A stretch of DNA of 64,000 nt. It comes from Elioraea sp. (GTDB taxonomy: Bacteria; Pseudomonadota; Alphaproteobacteria; Acetobacterales; Acetobacteraceae). Positions 18,312 through 27,719 of the stretch are shown here, piece after piece (within the stretch, counting starts at the first letter, position 1; each line of letters starts with the position of its first letter). Location: NCBI RefSeq assembly GCF_022842375.1, contig NZ_JALHPR010000016.1, positions 1 to 64,000 on the forward strand, in the 5' to 3' direction. The notes beneath the pieces are model-generated. The model was not told the origin of the DNA, searched no databases, and was given only the letters and a program-made list of their open reading frames with translations. A program made the position numbers and the translations under genes.

Positions 18312-19244
18312 ATGCCGCCCGCCACGCGCCCCAACGCCTACACCGGAAGCCCGATCGACCGCGCCGCGAACCGGCGCGACGATGCGGCATTCATCGCTGC
18401 TGCGCTGGCTGACCCTGCAACGCTGTTCGCCCCCGTATGGCGCGCGAAATCACTGCTTCGCGGCGTCGAGGCGGGCGCGCCCGAAGCGGTTCTCGTGACC
18501 ACGCTCGCGGCAGCGACAATGGGGATCGAGCAGCGCCCGCACGGCTTCCTCGGCCTCTGGGGCGAACGTGCCGTGTTCGCGCTCGACCTCTCCGCTGAGG
18601 AGGACCCCGCCCCCCTGCTCGCGGAGTTGGGCGGCGTCGCTTTCACCGATCTGCGCCAGGTGGCGGGGCAGCTCGACCCGCTCGAGGCCTCCGTCCTCGC
18701 GCATGCACGGGGGCTGATGCACTGGCGCACGCGGCACGGGTTCTGCGGCGTCTGCGGCGGGGTGTGCGCGCCCCGCTCCGCCGGCAATGCAATGGTCTGC
18801 ACGCAGTGCGGGGCAGCGCATTTCCCGCGCACCGACCCGGCCGTCATCATGCTCGTCTCCCACCGCGACGCTGGCGGGGAGGAGCGTTGCCTGCTCGCCC
18901 ACAGCCATCGCTTCCCGCTGGTGAAGATGTATTCGACGCTCGCCGGCTTCGTCGAGCCAGGCGAGAGCCTGGAGGAGGCGGTGGCGCGCGAGGTGTTCGA
19001 GGAGGCCGGCGTGCGCGTGCGCGACGTCACCTACCACTCGTCGCAGCCCTGGCCGTTTCCCTCCTCCATCATGCTCGGCTTCTACGCCGTGGCCGATGAC
19101 CCGACGCTGACGGTCGATGGTGAGGAGTTGCAGGATGCGCGCTGGTTCACGCGGGCGGAGTTGCGCGACATCGATGCGCTCGGCCTTCGCCTGCCGCGGA
19201 TCGACAGCATCGCCCGCCGCCTGATCGAGGATTGGATCGCATGA
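18312..19244 (+). CDS. nudC: NAD(+) diphosphatase / NAD-cap decapping Nudix enzyme
   Basis: 310 residues from MPPATRPNAYTGSP. NudC hydrolyses NADH to NMNH and AMP and can remove NAD caps from RNA. A four-cysteine zinc ribbon (CGVCGGVCAPRS... CTQCG) precedes the Nudix domain. The Nudix box starts GFVEPGESLEEAVAREV near residue 213 and ends FEEAG. The NudC-specific SQPWPFPSS follows near residue 245. An ATG 42 bases upstream is in frame but its extra residues do not look conserved. The stop overlaps the start of the next lipoprotein gene. Confidence 0.92.
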   Translation: MPPATRPNAYTGSPIDRAANRRDDAAFIAAALADPATLFAPVWRAKSLLRGVEAGAPEAVLVTTLAAATMGIEQRPHGFLGLWGERAVFALDLSAEEDPAPLLAELGGVAFTDLRQVAGQLDPLEASVLAHARGLMHWRTRHGFCGVCGGVCAPRSAGNAMVCTQCGAAHFPRTDPAVIMLVSHRDAGGEERCLLAHSHRFPLVKMYSTLAGFVEPGESLEEAVAREVFEEAGVRVRDVTYHSSQPWPFPSSIMLGFYAVADDPTLTVDGEELQDARWFTRAELRDIDALGLRLPRIDSIARRLIEDWIA

Positions 19245-19618
19245 GGGGCGCGGCTGTCCTGCTTTTGCTCGCGCTTGCCGGGTGCACGACGCGTGCGTTT
19301 CCCGCGCCCGAGGGCGTGGCGTCCAGCGATCCCCGCCTTGCCGAATGCCGGCGCGAGGCGGCGTCCTCGCCACGCGCGAAGGAGATCGGCCGCAGCATGC
19401 CGCCACCGACCTTCGGCGACGCCTATGCCCGCGCGCTCGAGGACCTACGGAACGCCGAACTTGACGCCTTCAACGACTGCATGGTGAGGACGGGCGCGAT
19501 CGCCCGGCCCGCGAGCGGCGTCGAGCGCGTGCGCGCCCCGTCCTTCGACCCGCGGCCTGCCGAGAGCCCCGGCAGCGCACTCGGCCAGGCGCCACGGCCA
19601 GCACCCGTCGGGTATTAG
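19241..19618 (+). CDS. Small lipoprotein
   Basis: 125 residues with signal peptide MRGAAVLLLLALAGC and lipidated Cys15. The mature part has two further cysteines, in AECRREA and NDCMVRTG, which could form a disulphide, and then a Pro/Ala/Arg-rich tail. The start overlaps the nudC stop, so the two are coupled. Small Acetobacteraceae lipoproteins of this type are sometimes misannotated by similarity; I see no enzyme motif. Confidence 0.75.
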   Translation: MRGAAVLLLLALAGCTTRAFPAPEGVASSDPRLAECRREAASSPRAKEIGRSMPPPTFGDAYARALEDLRNAELDAFNDCMVRTGAIARPASGVERVRAPSFDPRPAESPGSALGQAPRPAPVGY

Positions 19619-19667
19619 AGCCTGCTCCGTTTGGACGGATCATGCTCCAGCCGTTCCTTGCGAGGAC

Positions 19668-20417
19668 ATGGCTGACCCGATCCCCTATGCCGCCCTGCTC
19701 ACCACGACCTTCCTGCTGGCCGGGGTCGTGAAGGGCGTGATCGGGCTCGGGCTGCCGACCGTGGCGATGGGGCTGCTCGGGCTCGCCATGCAGCCAGTCG
19801 AGGCGGCCGCCCTGCTGCTGGTGCCTTCGCTCGTGACGAATGTTTGGCAGCTGCTGGCCGGCCCGCGTTTCGGTGCCCTACTGCGCCGGCTATGGCCGAT
19901 GATGGCAGGCGTCGTCGCCGGTACGCTGGCGGGGGCCGGGGTGATTGCGGGCACGGCGGTGGGGACCGCGACGGCATTCCTCGGCGCGGCGCTCGCGGCC
20001 TATGGCATGGTCGGGCTGGCGAAGTTGCGGCTGCGGGTGCCGCCCGCGGCCGAGCGCTGGGCAGGGCCGCTCGTCGGCACGGCAACAGGGCTGGTCACCG
20101 GCGCGACCGGTGTCTTCGTCATCCCCGCCGTGCCTTATCTTGGCTCGCTCGGGCTGGCGCGGGATGAGCTGGTGCAGGCGCTCGGCCTGTCCTTCACCGT
20201 CTCCACCCTGGCGCTCGCCTGCGGCCTCGCGCTGCATGGGGCTCTCCCGCTTGCGGCCTCGGCGGCCTCGCTGCTCGCGGTGCTGCCGGCGCTGGCGGGC
20301 ATGGCGCTCGGCGGCTGGCTGCGGGCACGGGTGCGGCCGGAGACCTTCCGGGTCTGTTTCTTCGTGGGGCTGCTGGCGCTTGGGGGCCAACTCATCTGGC
20401 GAGGCGTCGCGTCTTAG
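19668..20417 (+). CDS. TauE/SafE (TSUP) family permease
   Basis: 249 residues, about eight membrane segments. The two half-repeats are visible: FLLAGVVKGVIGLGLPTV in the first and GLVTGATGVFVIPAVPYL in the second. TSUP proteins export sulfite or sulfonates or carry other small anions. Substrate unknown here; no sulfur-metabolism gene is adjacent. It converges on pheA. Confidence 0.85.
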   Translation: MADPIPYAALLTTTFLLAGVVKGVIGLGLPTVAMGLLGLAMQPVEAAALLLVPSLVTNVWQLLAGPRFGALLRRLWPMMAGVVAGTLAGAGVIAGTAVGTATAFLGAALAAYGMVGLAKLRLRVPPAAERWAGPLVGTATGLVTGATGVFVIPAVPYLGSLGLARDELVQALGLSFTVSTLALACGLALHGALPLAASAASLLAVLPALAGMALGGWLRARVRPETFRVCFFVGLLALGGQLIWRGVAS

Positions 20418-20432
20418 CGGCCAGGGCCACCG

Positions 20433-20465
20433 CCGGAGTCTGCTCCGGGTCGAACCCCGATTTTT
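20433..20465 (+). terminator. Terminator candidate after the TSUP permease
   Basis: CCGGAG-TCTG-CTCCGG forms a six-pair stem. An overlapping CGGGT/ACCCCG stem is followed directly by ATTTTT. It lies between the convergent TSUP and pheA genes. Confidence 0.5.
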
Positions 20466-20481
20466 CGTCGCATTTCAGTGC

Positions 20482-21333
20482 TTAGTCGCCCGCGCCCATC
20501 TCGTCGCGGTAGGGGTGCATCGGGTAGACGCCGAGGATGCGGGTCTCGCGCGAGAAGAACTGCAGCTCCTCGAGCGCACGCCGCAGCGGGCCCTGCTCGG
20601 GGTGGCCCTCGACGTCACACAGGAACTGCGTCGCGGTGAAGGCGCCGCCGACCATGTAGCTCTCGAGCTTGGTCATGTTCACGCCGTTGGTCGCGAAGCC
20701 GCCGAGCGCCTTGTAGAGCGCTGCCGGCACGTTGCGGACGCGGAACACGAAGGTCGTCATCAGCCCCGGCGTCTCGGGTGGCGGCGGGGCGGCCTCGCGC
20801 GCCATCACGTAGAAGCGCGTCGTGTTGTGGGCCGCGTCCTCGACATTCCTGCGCAGGATCTCGAGGCCGTAGATCTCTGCCGCGAGGGAGGAGGCGATGG
20901 CCGCATCCTCCGTCCCGCCCATCTGCGCCACATGCTCGGCGGCACCGGCCGTGTCGGCCTCGATCACGGGCGTCAGGTTCAGCTCGCGGATCACGTTCCG
21001 CACCTGGCCCAGCGCAACGGCATGGCTGCGGGCACGCTTCAGTCCGGCGATCGTCGCCCCCTTCGGCGCGAGCAGGCAGTGCTCCACACGCTGGAACTGC
21101 TCGCCGATCACATGCAGGAAGCTGTCGGGCAGCAGGCGGTGGATGTCCGGCACGCGGCCGGCGAGGCTGTTCTCGCAGGGCAGCATGGCCAGCCTCGCCT
21201 GGCCCTCGCGCACGGCCACGATCGCATCCTCGAAGCTCGGGCAGGGCAGGGTGTCGAGGCCGGGATAGGCGTTGCGGCAGGCGAGGTCGGAATAGGCGCC
21301 GGGAACGCCCTGGAAGGCGATGCGGTCGGTCAC
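20482..21333 (-). CDS. pheA: Prephenate dehydratase
   Basis: 283 residues, monofunctional (no chorismate mutase domain). It converts prephenate to phenylpyruvate in phenylalanine synthesis. The catalytic part starts IAFQGVPGAYSDLA and includes LPCENSLAGRV and the NTTRFYVM signature with the essential threonine. A C-terminal ACT domain (about 190-275) with GALYKALGGF-like and KLESYMVGG segments would give allosteric control by phenylalanine. Its ATG overlaps the kdsB stop. Confidence 0.94.
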   Translation of the reverse strand: MTDRIAFQGVPGAYSDLACRNAYPGLDTLPCPSFEDAIVAVREGQARLAMLPCENSLAGRVPDIHRLLPDSFLHVIGEQFQRVEHCLLAPKGATIAGLKRARSHAVALGQVRNVIRELNLTPVIEADTAGAAEHVAQMGGTEDAAIASSLAAEIYGLEILRRNVEDAAHNTTRFYVMAREAAPPPPETPGLMTTFVFRVRNVPAALYKALGGFATNGVNMTKLESYMVGGAFTATQFLCDVEGHPEQGPLRRALEELQFFSRETRILGVYPMHPYRDEMGAGD

Positions 21334-22070
21334 GCGGTGTGTCCCTCAAGAAGAACGCGGGCGCGGGCAAGATCCTCGGGCGTGTCGACGCCGAAGGGGG
21401 CGGTGGCGATGCGCGCGCAGGCGATGGTCATCCCCGCCTCCATGGCGCGGAGCTGTTCGAGCTTTTCGCGGAGTTCGAGGCCCGAGGGCGGCAGCGCCAC
21501 GAACCGTGCGAGCGCTGCCCGCCGCCAGGCATAGATGCCGATGTGGTGCCAGAGCGGGCCGGAGCCGAACGGCACCGGCAGGCGGGAGAAGTAGAGCGCG
21601 CGCGCCGTCTCCGCTCCCTCGGCGAATACCACCGCCGCCTTGACGAAATTGGGCGCCGACGCCTCCGACGCGTCGTGGATCGCCGTCACGAGCGTCGCGA
21701 TATCGATGGCCGGGTCGGCGAGCGGGGTGAGCACGGCGCGGATCGCGGCCGGGTCGAGCGTCGGCAGGTCGCCCTGGAGGTTCACCACCACGTCGTGTTC
21801 CCCAGCAGGGTCGAGTGCGGCGAGTGCGGCGAAGCAGCGGTCGGAGCCGGAGGGGAGGTCAGGGTCGGTCATCACCGCCACGCCGCCGGCGGCGCGCACC
21901 GCGTCGGCGATCTCGGCCTCGGCGCACGCCACCGCGACGGGGCCGACGCCGGCCTCTCGGGCACGGTCGAGTACATGGGCGATCATCGGCCGCCCCGCGA
22001 TGGCGGCAAGCGGCTTGCCCGGCAGGCGGGAGGAGGCCATGCGGGCCGGGATGAGGACGATCGGGTTCAC
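21330..22070 (-). CDS. kdsB: 3-deoxy-manno-octulosonate cytidylyltransferase
   Basis: 246 residues from a GTG start (NPIVLIPARMASSRLPGKPL directly follows). It activates Kdo as CMP-Kdo for lipopolysaccharide core synthesis. Signatures are the nucleotide-binding N-terminus, VVNLQGDLPTLDP and HIGIYAWRRAAL. The reading frame is open for 49 further codons upstream, but that sequence is not conserved-looking, so the GTG is preferred. The stop overlaps the pheA start. The cytochrome-kdsB-pheA neighbourhood is typical of alphaproteobacteria. Confidence 0.92.
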   Translation of the reverse strand: MNPIVLIPARMASSRLPGKPLAAIAGRPMIAHVLDRAREAGVGPVAVACAEAEIADAVRAAGGVAVMTDPDLPSGSDRCFAALAALDPAGEHDVVVNLQGDLPTLDPAAIRAVLTPLADPAIDIATLVTAIHDASEASAPNFVKAAVVFAEGAETARALYFSRLPVPFGSGPLWHHIGIYAWRRAALARFVALPPSGLELREKLEQLRAMEAGMTIACARIATAPFGVDTPEDLARARVLLEGHTA

Positions 22071-22216
22071 CGGTGGGCGCTTTCGGCAGCGAGAAGGGTT
22101 GAGACCATCGGGGCGATGCCCTAATGGAATGCGGTAATCGATAGGCGCGATCCTGGGAAGCCCCCCACGTGGCGGGGCAAGGCTGCGTCTCCGCCGAGCA
22201 GGGATGGTGTGAACCA

Positions 22217-22756
22217 ATGAGCATGGAAGTGAACAAGGCCTTCGCCGCGCTCTTGCTGGCGGGTATCCTGTTCATGGTGACGGGCATCCTGGGTGATGCG
22301 CTGGTCCACCCCAAGCGTCTCGAACAGTCGGTCCTGCAGATCGCTGCCGCGCCGGCCGCGCAGGCACCGGCAGCCGCCCCCGCCGCCGCGGCGATCGAGC
22401 CGATCGGCCCGCTGCTGGCTGCCGCCAACCCGCAGAACGGCCAGACCATCGCCCAGCGCCAGTGCGCCGCCTGCCACAGCTTCAACCAGGGTGGGCGCAA
22501 CGGCGTCGGCCCCAATCTCTGGAGCATCGTCGGCGCGCCGCATGCGCATGCCGAGGGGTTCAACTACTCCGCCGTCATCGCCGGCATGAAGGCCACGCCC
22601 TGGGACTACGAGGAGCTGAACAAGTTCATCGCCGCCCCGCGTGCCTATGCGCCAGGCACACGCATGGCGTTCAACGGCATCGCGTCCGCCAGCCAGCGGG
22701 CTGACCTGATCGCCTATCTCCGCAGCCTCGCCACCGAGCCGAAGCCGCTTCCCTGA
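22217..22756 (+). CDS. Membrane-anchored c-type cytochrome (CycM type)
   Basis: 179 residues. An uncleaved N-terminal helix (AALLLAGILFMVTGILGD) anchors an Ala/Pro-rich linker and a class I cytochrome c domain. Haem attachment is C83AACH87 and the axial methionine is probably M150 in GTRMAF. It would carry electrons between the bc1 complex and a terminal oxidase on the periplasmic face. ATG 22217 and ATG 22223 are both possible starts. It is divergent from kdsB, with 146 bases between them for two promoters. Confidence 0.9.
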   Translation: MSMEVNKAFAALLLAGILFMVTGILGDALVHPKRLEQSVLQIAAAPAAQAPAAAPAAAAIEPIGPLLAAANPQNGQTIAQRQCAACHSFNQGGRNGVGPNLWSIVGAPHAHAEGFNYSAVIAGMKATPWDYEELNKFIAAPRAYAPGTRMAFNGIASASQRADLIAYLRSLATEPKPLP

Positions 22757-22768
22757 GGGAGGCGGGCC

Positions 22769-23578
22769 GTGACGCATGATCTCGACGCCTGCGCCCGGGT
22801 GGCGGAGGCTGCGGCCGATGTCGCGGCCGCTGTCATCCGCCCCTTCTTCCGCGAGCGCATCGGCATCACCCGGAAGGGCGATTCGAGCCCCGTAACGGCG
22901 GCTGACCGTGCTGCCGAGCAGGCAATTCGCGCGGTGCTGGCGGAGCGCTTCCCCGATCATGGCGTGATCGGCGAGGAATTCGGGGCGGAGCGGGCCGACC
23001 GTTCCTTTCAATGGGTGCTCGACCCGATCGACGGTACGAAAAGCTTCATCACCGGCCGTCCGTGCTTCACCACGCTGATCGCGCTGCTTGATCGCGGCAT
23101 TCCGGTGCTTGGGCTGATCAACCAGCCGATCACCGGTGAGCGTTGGCTCGGCCTCGCGGGCCGCGAGACGCGGTTTACCGCGCCTGCCGGCTATGGCGCA
23201 CCCCCTCCTGGTTCGTGGGCACGGACGCGAGAGGGGGTGGTGCTGGCCGAGGCGCAGCTCTCCTGCACCACGCTCGACCTCTTCACCCCCGAGACCCGAC
23301 CGCGCTGGGAGCGTCTTGCCGCCCGCGTCGGCCAGGTGACGTGGGGCGGCGACGCCTATGCGCATGGGCTGCTCGCCCTCGGCGGCGTCGATCTCATCGC
23401 CGAGACAACCTACAAGATCTGGGACTGGGCGGCACTCGTTCCTGTCATCGAGGGGGCGGGCGGCGTCATCACGGACTGGAACGGCGCGGCACTCAGGCCA
23501 GGCGCCGATGGCTCGGTGCTCGCGGCGGGTTCCGCGGCGCTGCACGGCGCGGCACTCGGGGTGCTGGCGGAAGCGTGA
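22769..23578 (+). CDS. hisN: Histidinol-phosphatase, IMPase type
   Basis: 269-residue inositol-monophosphatase superfamily member. Metal motif one is WVLDPIDGTKSF with D85, the earlier glutamate is in GVIGEEFG, and motif two is WDWAALVPVIEGAGG. The FITGRPCFTTLIAL segment resembles the HisN branch, which dephosphorylates L-histidinol phosphate in histidine synthesis. Inositol or other sugar-phosphate phosphatase activity is the alternative. The start is GTG, 12 bases after the cytochrome stop. Confidence 0.82.
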   Translation: MTHDLDACARVAEAAADVAAAVIRPFFRERIGITRKGDSSPVTAADRAAEQAIRAVLAERFPDHGVIGEEFGAERADRSFQWVLDPIDGTKSFITGRPCFTTLIALLDRGIPVLGLINQPITGERWLGLAGRETRFTAPAGYGAPPPGSWARTREGVVLAEAQLSCTTLDLFTPETRPRWERLAARVGQVTWGGDAYAHGLLALGGVDLIAETTYKIWDWAALVPVIEGAGGVITDWNGAALRPGADGSVLAAGSAALHGAALGVLAEA

Positions 23579-23640
23579 GGAGCCTGTCATGCCGGTGAGG
23601 AAACTGGCGTGAGCGTTATGCGCGGGCGCGGCAATCTCCC

Positions 23641-23670
23641 TTGCGGCGCGCATTGTCTGGCATGATCTAT
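23641..23670 (+). promoter_or_regulatory. Candidate promoter for the Yej operon
   Basis: TTGCGG followed after 17-18 bases by GATCTAT, in a locally AT-richer gap 35 bases before the binding-protein start. The -10 match is modest. Confidence 0.3.
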
Positions 23671-23704
23671 TCGCCTCCGGAATTTCGAGGCAGGAGGGCT
23701 TCCG

Positions 23705-25555
23705 ATGCGTCGGCGTGAGATCGTTACCGCTTCGCTGGCGGCACCGTTCGCGGCTGCCCTTCCCCTACCCGGCCTGGTGCGGGCGCAGGGTGCCTCCCGC
23801 CGCACGCATGCGCTGAGCCTGCTCGGCGAGCCGCGCTATCCGCCCGACTTCAAGCACTTCTCCTACGTGAACCCGAACGCGCCCAAGGGCGGCGAGGTCA
23901 CGCTCGCGGCGATCGGCAGCTTCGACAGCTTCAACCCCTTCATCGTGCGCGGCGTGGCGGCGGCCGGCATCGGTGCGCTGTGGATGACGCTGCTGAAGGG
24001 CTCTCAGGACGAGGCCTCGACGGAGTACGCCAACCTCGCCCGCGAGGTCGAGATCGCCAATGACGGCACCTGGGTGGCGTTCGAGCTTCACCCCGATGCG
24101 CGCTGGCATGACGGCCGCGCCATCACCGCCGACGATGTGGTCTGGACCTTCACGACGCTGCGCACATCCGGCCGGCCCTTCTATCGCGCCTATTGGGGCG
24201 ACGTGACGGAGGTTGCTGCCGAAGGCCAGCGCCGTGTGCTGTTCCGCTTCCGTGATGGCGGCAACCGCGAGCTGCCGCTCATCCTCGGCCAGCTCATGGT
24301 GCTGCCGAAGCACTGGTGGGACGGGCGCGACTTCACCCGCCCGCTGCTCGAGGCGCCGCTCGGCGCCGGCGCCTACCGCATCGATGGCTTCGAGGCGGGG
24401 CGGACGGTGAACTACCGCCTGGTGCGCGATTTCTGGGCGCGGGACCTGCCGACCGAGAAGGGCACCGACAATTTCGCGCTGATGCGCTACGAATATTTCC
24501 GCGACGCAACGGTCGCGTTCGAGGCGTTCAAGGCGGGGCAGATCGATTTCCGCTCCGAGAACATCGCGAAGGAGTGGGCCACCGGCTACGATTTCCCCGC
24601 CCGCCGCCGCGGCCTCGTGAAGCTCGACGAGATCCGGCACGAGCTGCCTACCGGCATGCAGGGCTTCGTGATGAACATCCGCCGCCCGCTGTTCCAGGAC
24701 CGGCGCGTGCGCGAGGCGATGATGCTGGCCTTCGACTACGAATGGTCGAACCGCAACCTGTTCTTCGATGCCTATGCGCGCACGAGCTCCTATTTCTCCA
24801 ACTCCGAGCTCGCCTCCTCCGGCCTGCCCGCGGGCGAGGAGCTCGCACTGCTCGAACGCTTCCGCGGCAGGGTTCCGGCGGAGGTGTTCACCACCGAGTT
24901 CAAGCTTCCGGTGACCGACGGGTCGGGGAACAACCGCGACAATCTCCGCCGTGCGCTGACGCTTCTGCAGCAGGCGGGCTGGACGGTGCGCAACCAGAAG
25001 CTGGTGAACAGCCAGGGCCAGGCCTTCACCTTCGAGATGCTGCTCTCCTCGCCCTCGTTCGAGCGCGTCGCACTGCCCTATGCGCAGTCCCTCAACCGCC
25101 TCGGCATCGAGATGCGCACGCGCACGGTCGATACCGCGCAGTACCAGGCGCGCACCGACGCGTTCGACTTCGACATGACCGTGGACGTGTTCGGCCAGAG
25201 CCTGTCGCCCGGCAACGAGCAGCGCGACTACTGGACCTGCGAGAAAGCCAGGATGGAAGGCTCGCGTAACTCCATCGGCGTGTGCGACCCGGTGGTGGAC
25301 GAGCTGGTCGAGCTCGTGATCAGCGCGCCGGACCGCGAGGCGCTGATCACCCGCACGCGTGCGCTCGATCGCGTGCTGCTCTGGGGCCACTACGTGGTGC
25401 CGCACTGGCACTCGCGCGTGTTCCGCGTCGCCTTCTGGGACAAGTTCGACCGCCCGGCGACACCGCCGCGCTACGGCCTCGGCTTCGACACCTGGTGGGT
25501 GGATCCGGTGCGCGAGGCGCGGGTGGCATCGGAACGTCGCTCGGGCGGCGGCTGA
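23705..25555 (+). CDS. yejA: ABC transporter substrate-binding protein, YejA type
   Basis: 616 residues, SBP family 5. The N-terminus [15 protein letters not shown] is a probable export signal with paired arginines. Mature features include [27 protein letters not shown], and the [19 protein letters not shown] strand typical of peptide binders. The FKHF..VNP..PKGG opening is characteristic of YejA-like proteins, which bind oligopeptides including microcin C in enterobacteria. It is the first gene of a four-gene importer operon with its own promoter region. Confidence 0.88.
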   Translation: MRRREIVTASLAAPFAAALPLPGLVRAQGASRRTHALSLLGEPRYPPDFKHFSYVNPNAPKGGEVTLAAIGSFDSFNPFIVRGVAAAGIGALWMTLLKGSQDEASTEYANLAREVEIANDGTWVAFELHPDARWHDGRAITADDVVWTFTTLRTSGRPFYRAYWGDVTEVAAEGQRRVLFRFRDGGNRELPLILGQLMVLPKHWWDGRDFTRPLLEAPLGAGAYRIDGFEAGRTVNYRLVRDFWARDLPTEKGTDNFALMRYEYFRDATVAFEAFKAGQIDFRSENIAKEWATGYDFPARRRGLVKLDEIRHELPTGMQGFVMNIRRPLFQDRRVREAMMLAFDYEWSNRNLFFDAYARTSSYFSNSELASSGLPAGEELALLERFRGRVPAEVFTTEFKLPVTDGSGNNRDNLRRALTLLQQAGWTVRNQKLVNSQGQAFTFEMLLSSPSFERVALPYAQSLNRLGIEMRTRTVDTAQYQARTDAFDFDMTVDVFGQSLSPGNEQRDYWTCEKARMEGSRNSIGVCDPVVDELVELVISAPDREALITRTRALDRVLLWGHYVVPHWHSRVFRVAFWDKFDRPATPPRYGLGFDTWWVDPVREARVASERRSGGG

Positions 25556-25571
25556 GGCACCCAAGCCGAGC

Positions 25572-26678
25572 ATGGGGGCTTATCTTCTCCGGCGCCTGTT
25601 GCTCGTGATCCCGACGCTGTTCGGGATCATGGTGATCAACTTCGCCGTCATCCAGTTCGCGCCGGGCGGGCCGGTCGAGCAGATGATCGCCGAGTTGCGC
25701 GGCACGGCCGTGTCGGCAACGGAACGGATCACCGGCGGGCAGGGCGAGACGCTGCGCGCACCGGACCAGAATGTCGCCGGGGGAGGAACGACCGAGAGCG
25801 CCTATCGCGGCGCGCGTGGCCTCGACCCTGCGATCGTGAAGGAAATCGAGGCGATGTTCGGCTTCGACAAGCCGCCGCTGACGCGGTTCGTCGACATGAT
25901 GACGAGCTACCTCACCTTCGATTTCGGGCGCAGCTTCTTCCGTGACAGGTCCGTCATCGAGCTCATCCTCGAGAAGATGCCCGTCTCGATCTCGCTCGGG
26001 CTCTGGACCACGCTGCTCGTCTACCTGATATCGATCCCGCTCGGCGTGCAGAAGGCGGTGCGCGACGGCTCGCGCTTCGACCTCTGGACATCGGCCGTCG
26101 TGCTGGTCGGCTATGCCATCCCCGGCTTCCTGTTCGCGATCCTGCTCGTGGTGCTGTTCGCCGGCGGGTCGTTCCTGCAATGGTTCCCGTTGCGAGGATT
26201 GACGAGCCCCGGCATTGCCGAGATGAGCTTCGGCGCGCAGGTGGTGGACTATTTCTGGCACCTCGCCCTGCCGATCACGGCGATGGTGATCGGCGGCTTC
26301 GCCTCGCTGACGCTGCTGACCAAGAACTCGTTCCTTGATGAGATCAACAAGCAATACGTGATGACGGCGCGCGCCAAGGGGGCGTCGGAAACCCGCGTTC
26401 TCTACGGCCACGTGTTTCGCAACGCGATGCTGCTGATCATCGCGGGATTCCCGTCCGCCTTCATCGGCATCCTGTTCACCGGCGCGCTGCTGATCGAGAT
26501 CATCTTCAGCCTCGACGGGCTTGGCCTCCTCGGCTTCGAGGCGGCGATCAGGCGCGACTATCCGGTGATGTTCGGCACGCTCTACATGTTCACGCTGCTC
26601 GGCCTCGTCATGCAGATCGTGGGCGACATCATGTACACCATCGTCGATCCGCGGATCGACTTCTCGGCCAGGCGCTGA
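25572..26678 (+). CDS. yejB: ABC peptide transporter permease, YejB type
   Basis: 368 residues starting [20 protein letters not shown]. Six membrane helices are expected. The region [14 protein letters not shown] after helix 1 and the large loop to residue 130 are typical of YejB. The cytoplasmic coupling motif is near [20 protein letters not shown]. The start follows the binding-protein stop by 16 bases. Confidence 0.9.
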   Translation: MGAYLLRRLLLVIPTLFGIMVINFAVIQFAPGGPVEQMIAELRGTAVSATERITGGQGETLRAPDQNVAGGGTTESAYRGARGLDPAIVKEIEAMFGFDKPPLTRFVDMMTSYLTFDFGRSFFRDRSVIELILEKMPVSISLGLWTTLLVYLISIPLGVQKAVRDGSRFDLWTSAVVLVGYAIPGFLFAILLVVLFAGGSFLQWFPLRGLTSPGIAEMSFGAQVVDYFWHLALPITAMVIGGFASLTLLTKNSFLDEINKQYVMTARAKGASETRVLYGHVFRNAMLLIIAGFPSAFIGILFTGALLIEIIFSLDGLGLLGFEAAIRRDYPVMFGTLYMFTLLGLVMQIVGDIMYTIVDPRIDFSARR

Positions 26679-26684
26679 GGGGCG

Positions 26685-27719
26685 ATGCCGCTCTCACCGC
26701 TGAACCAGCGCAGGCTCGCGAATTTCCGGGCCAACCGCCGTGGCCATGCGAGCCTGTGGCTGTTCGCCGCGCTGTTCCTGTTCACCCTGTTCGCGGAACT
26801 CATCGCCAATGACCGCCCGCTGCTCGTGCGGTTCGACGGGTCGTTCTACGTTCCCGTGCTCGTCGACTATCCCGAGACGACCTTCGGCGGCTTCTTTCCG
26901 ACCACGACCGACTACCATGACCCCGAGGTGCAGAGCCTGATCAACGAGAAGGGCTGGATGGTGTGGCCCGCCATCCCGTACCGTTACGACACCGTGGTCA
27001 AGAACCTGCCCGTTCCGGCACCCGCACCGCCCTCCTGGAACAACCTGCTCGGCACCGACGACCAGGCGCGTGACGTGTCCGCACGCATCATCTACGGCTT
27101 TCGCATCTCCATCCTGTTCGGCTTCACGCTGACCATCGTCTCCTCCATCATCGGCGTCGCAGCAGGTGCCGTGCAGGGCTACTACGGCGGGTGGGTCGAT
27201 CTCGGCTTCCAACGCTTCATCGAGATCTGGTCGGGTCTGCCGACGCTCTACCTGCTCATCATCCTCGCCTCGATCATCACGCCGACATTCTGGATCCTGC
27301 TGATCTTCCTGCTGCTGTTCTCGTGGATGGGGCTCGTCGGCGTCGTCCGCGCCGAGTTCCTGCGCGGGCGGAACTTCGACTACGTGCGGGCCGCCAAGGC
27401 GATGGGCATGTCGGACGTGCGTGTGATGCTGCGCCACATCCTGCCGAACGCGATGGTGGCGACCCTGACCTTCATGCCCTTCATCCTCGCAGGCTCCGTC
27501 ACCGTGCTGACCAGCCTCGACTTCCTTGGCTTCGGCCTGCCGCCAGGCTCTCCCTCGCTCGGGGAGCTGCTCTCGCAGGGCAAGAATAACCTCCAGGCAC
27601 CGTGGCTCGGCATCACCGGGTTCATCGTTCTGGCCCTGCAACTGACGCTGCTGACCTTCATCGGCGAGGCGGTGCGCGATGCGTTCGACCCGCGCAAACT
27701 GCCGGGAGGCGGGCGCTGA
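26685..27719 (+). CDS. yejE: ABC peptide transporter permease, YejE type
   Basis: 344 residues. The N-terminal NQRRLANFRANRRGHASLW leads into helix 1, and a long periplasmic loop carries DRPLLVRFDGSFYVP and FPTTTDYHDPEVQ, both typical of YejE. The coupling loop reads YVRAAKAMGMSDVRVMLRH. It forms the transmembrane pore with YejB. The stop overlaps the ATPase start as TGATG. Confidence 0.9.
   Translation: MPLSPLNQRRLANFRANRRGHASLWLFAALFLFTLFAELIANDRPLLVRFDGSFYVPVLVDYPETTFGGFFPTTTDYHDPEVQSLINEKGWMVWPAIPYRYDTVVKNLPVPAPAPPSWNNLLGTDDQARDVSARIIYGFRISILFGFTLTIVSSIIGVAAGAVQGYYGGWVDLGFQRFIEIWSGLPTLYLLIILASIITPTFWILLIFLLLFSWMGLVGVVRAEFLRGRNFDYVRAAKAMGMSDVRVMLRHILPNAMVATLTFMPFILAGSVTVLTSLDFLGFGLPPGSPSLGELLSQGKNNLQAPWLGITGFIVLALQLTLLTFIGEAVRDAFDPRKLPGGGR

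Noticed and set aside
20445-20465. tRNA T-arm-like GGTCGAACCCC
   Set aside because: No acceptor stem, D arm or anticodon arm around it; a terminator hairpin with a T-run explains it better.
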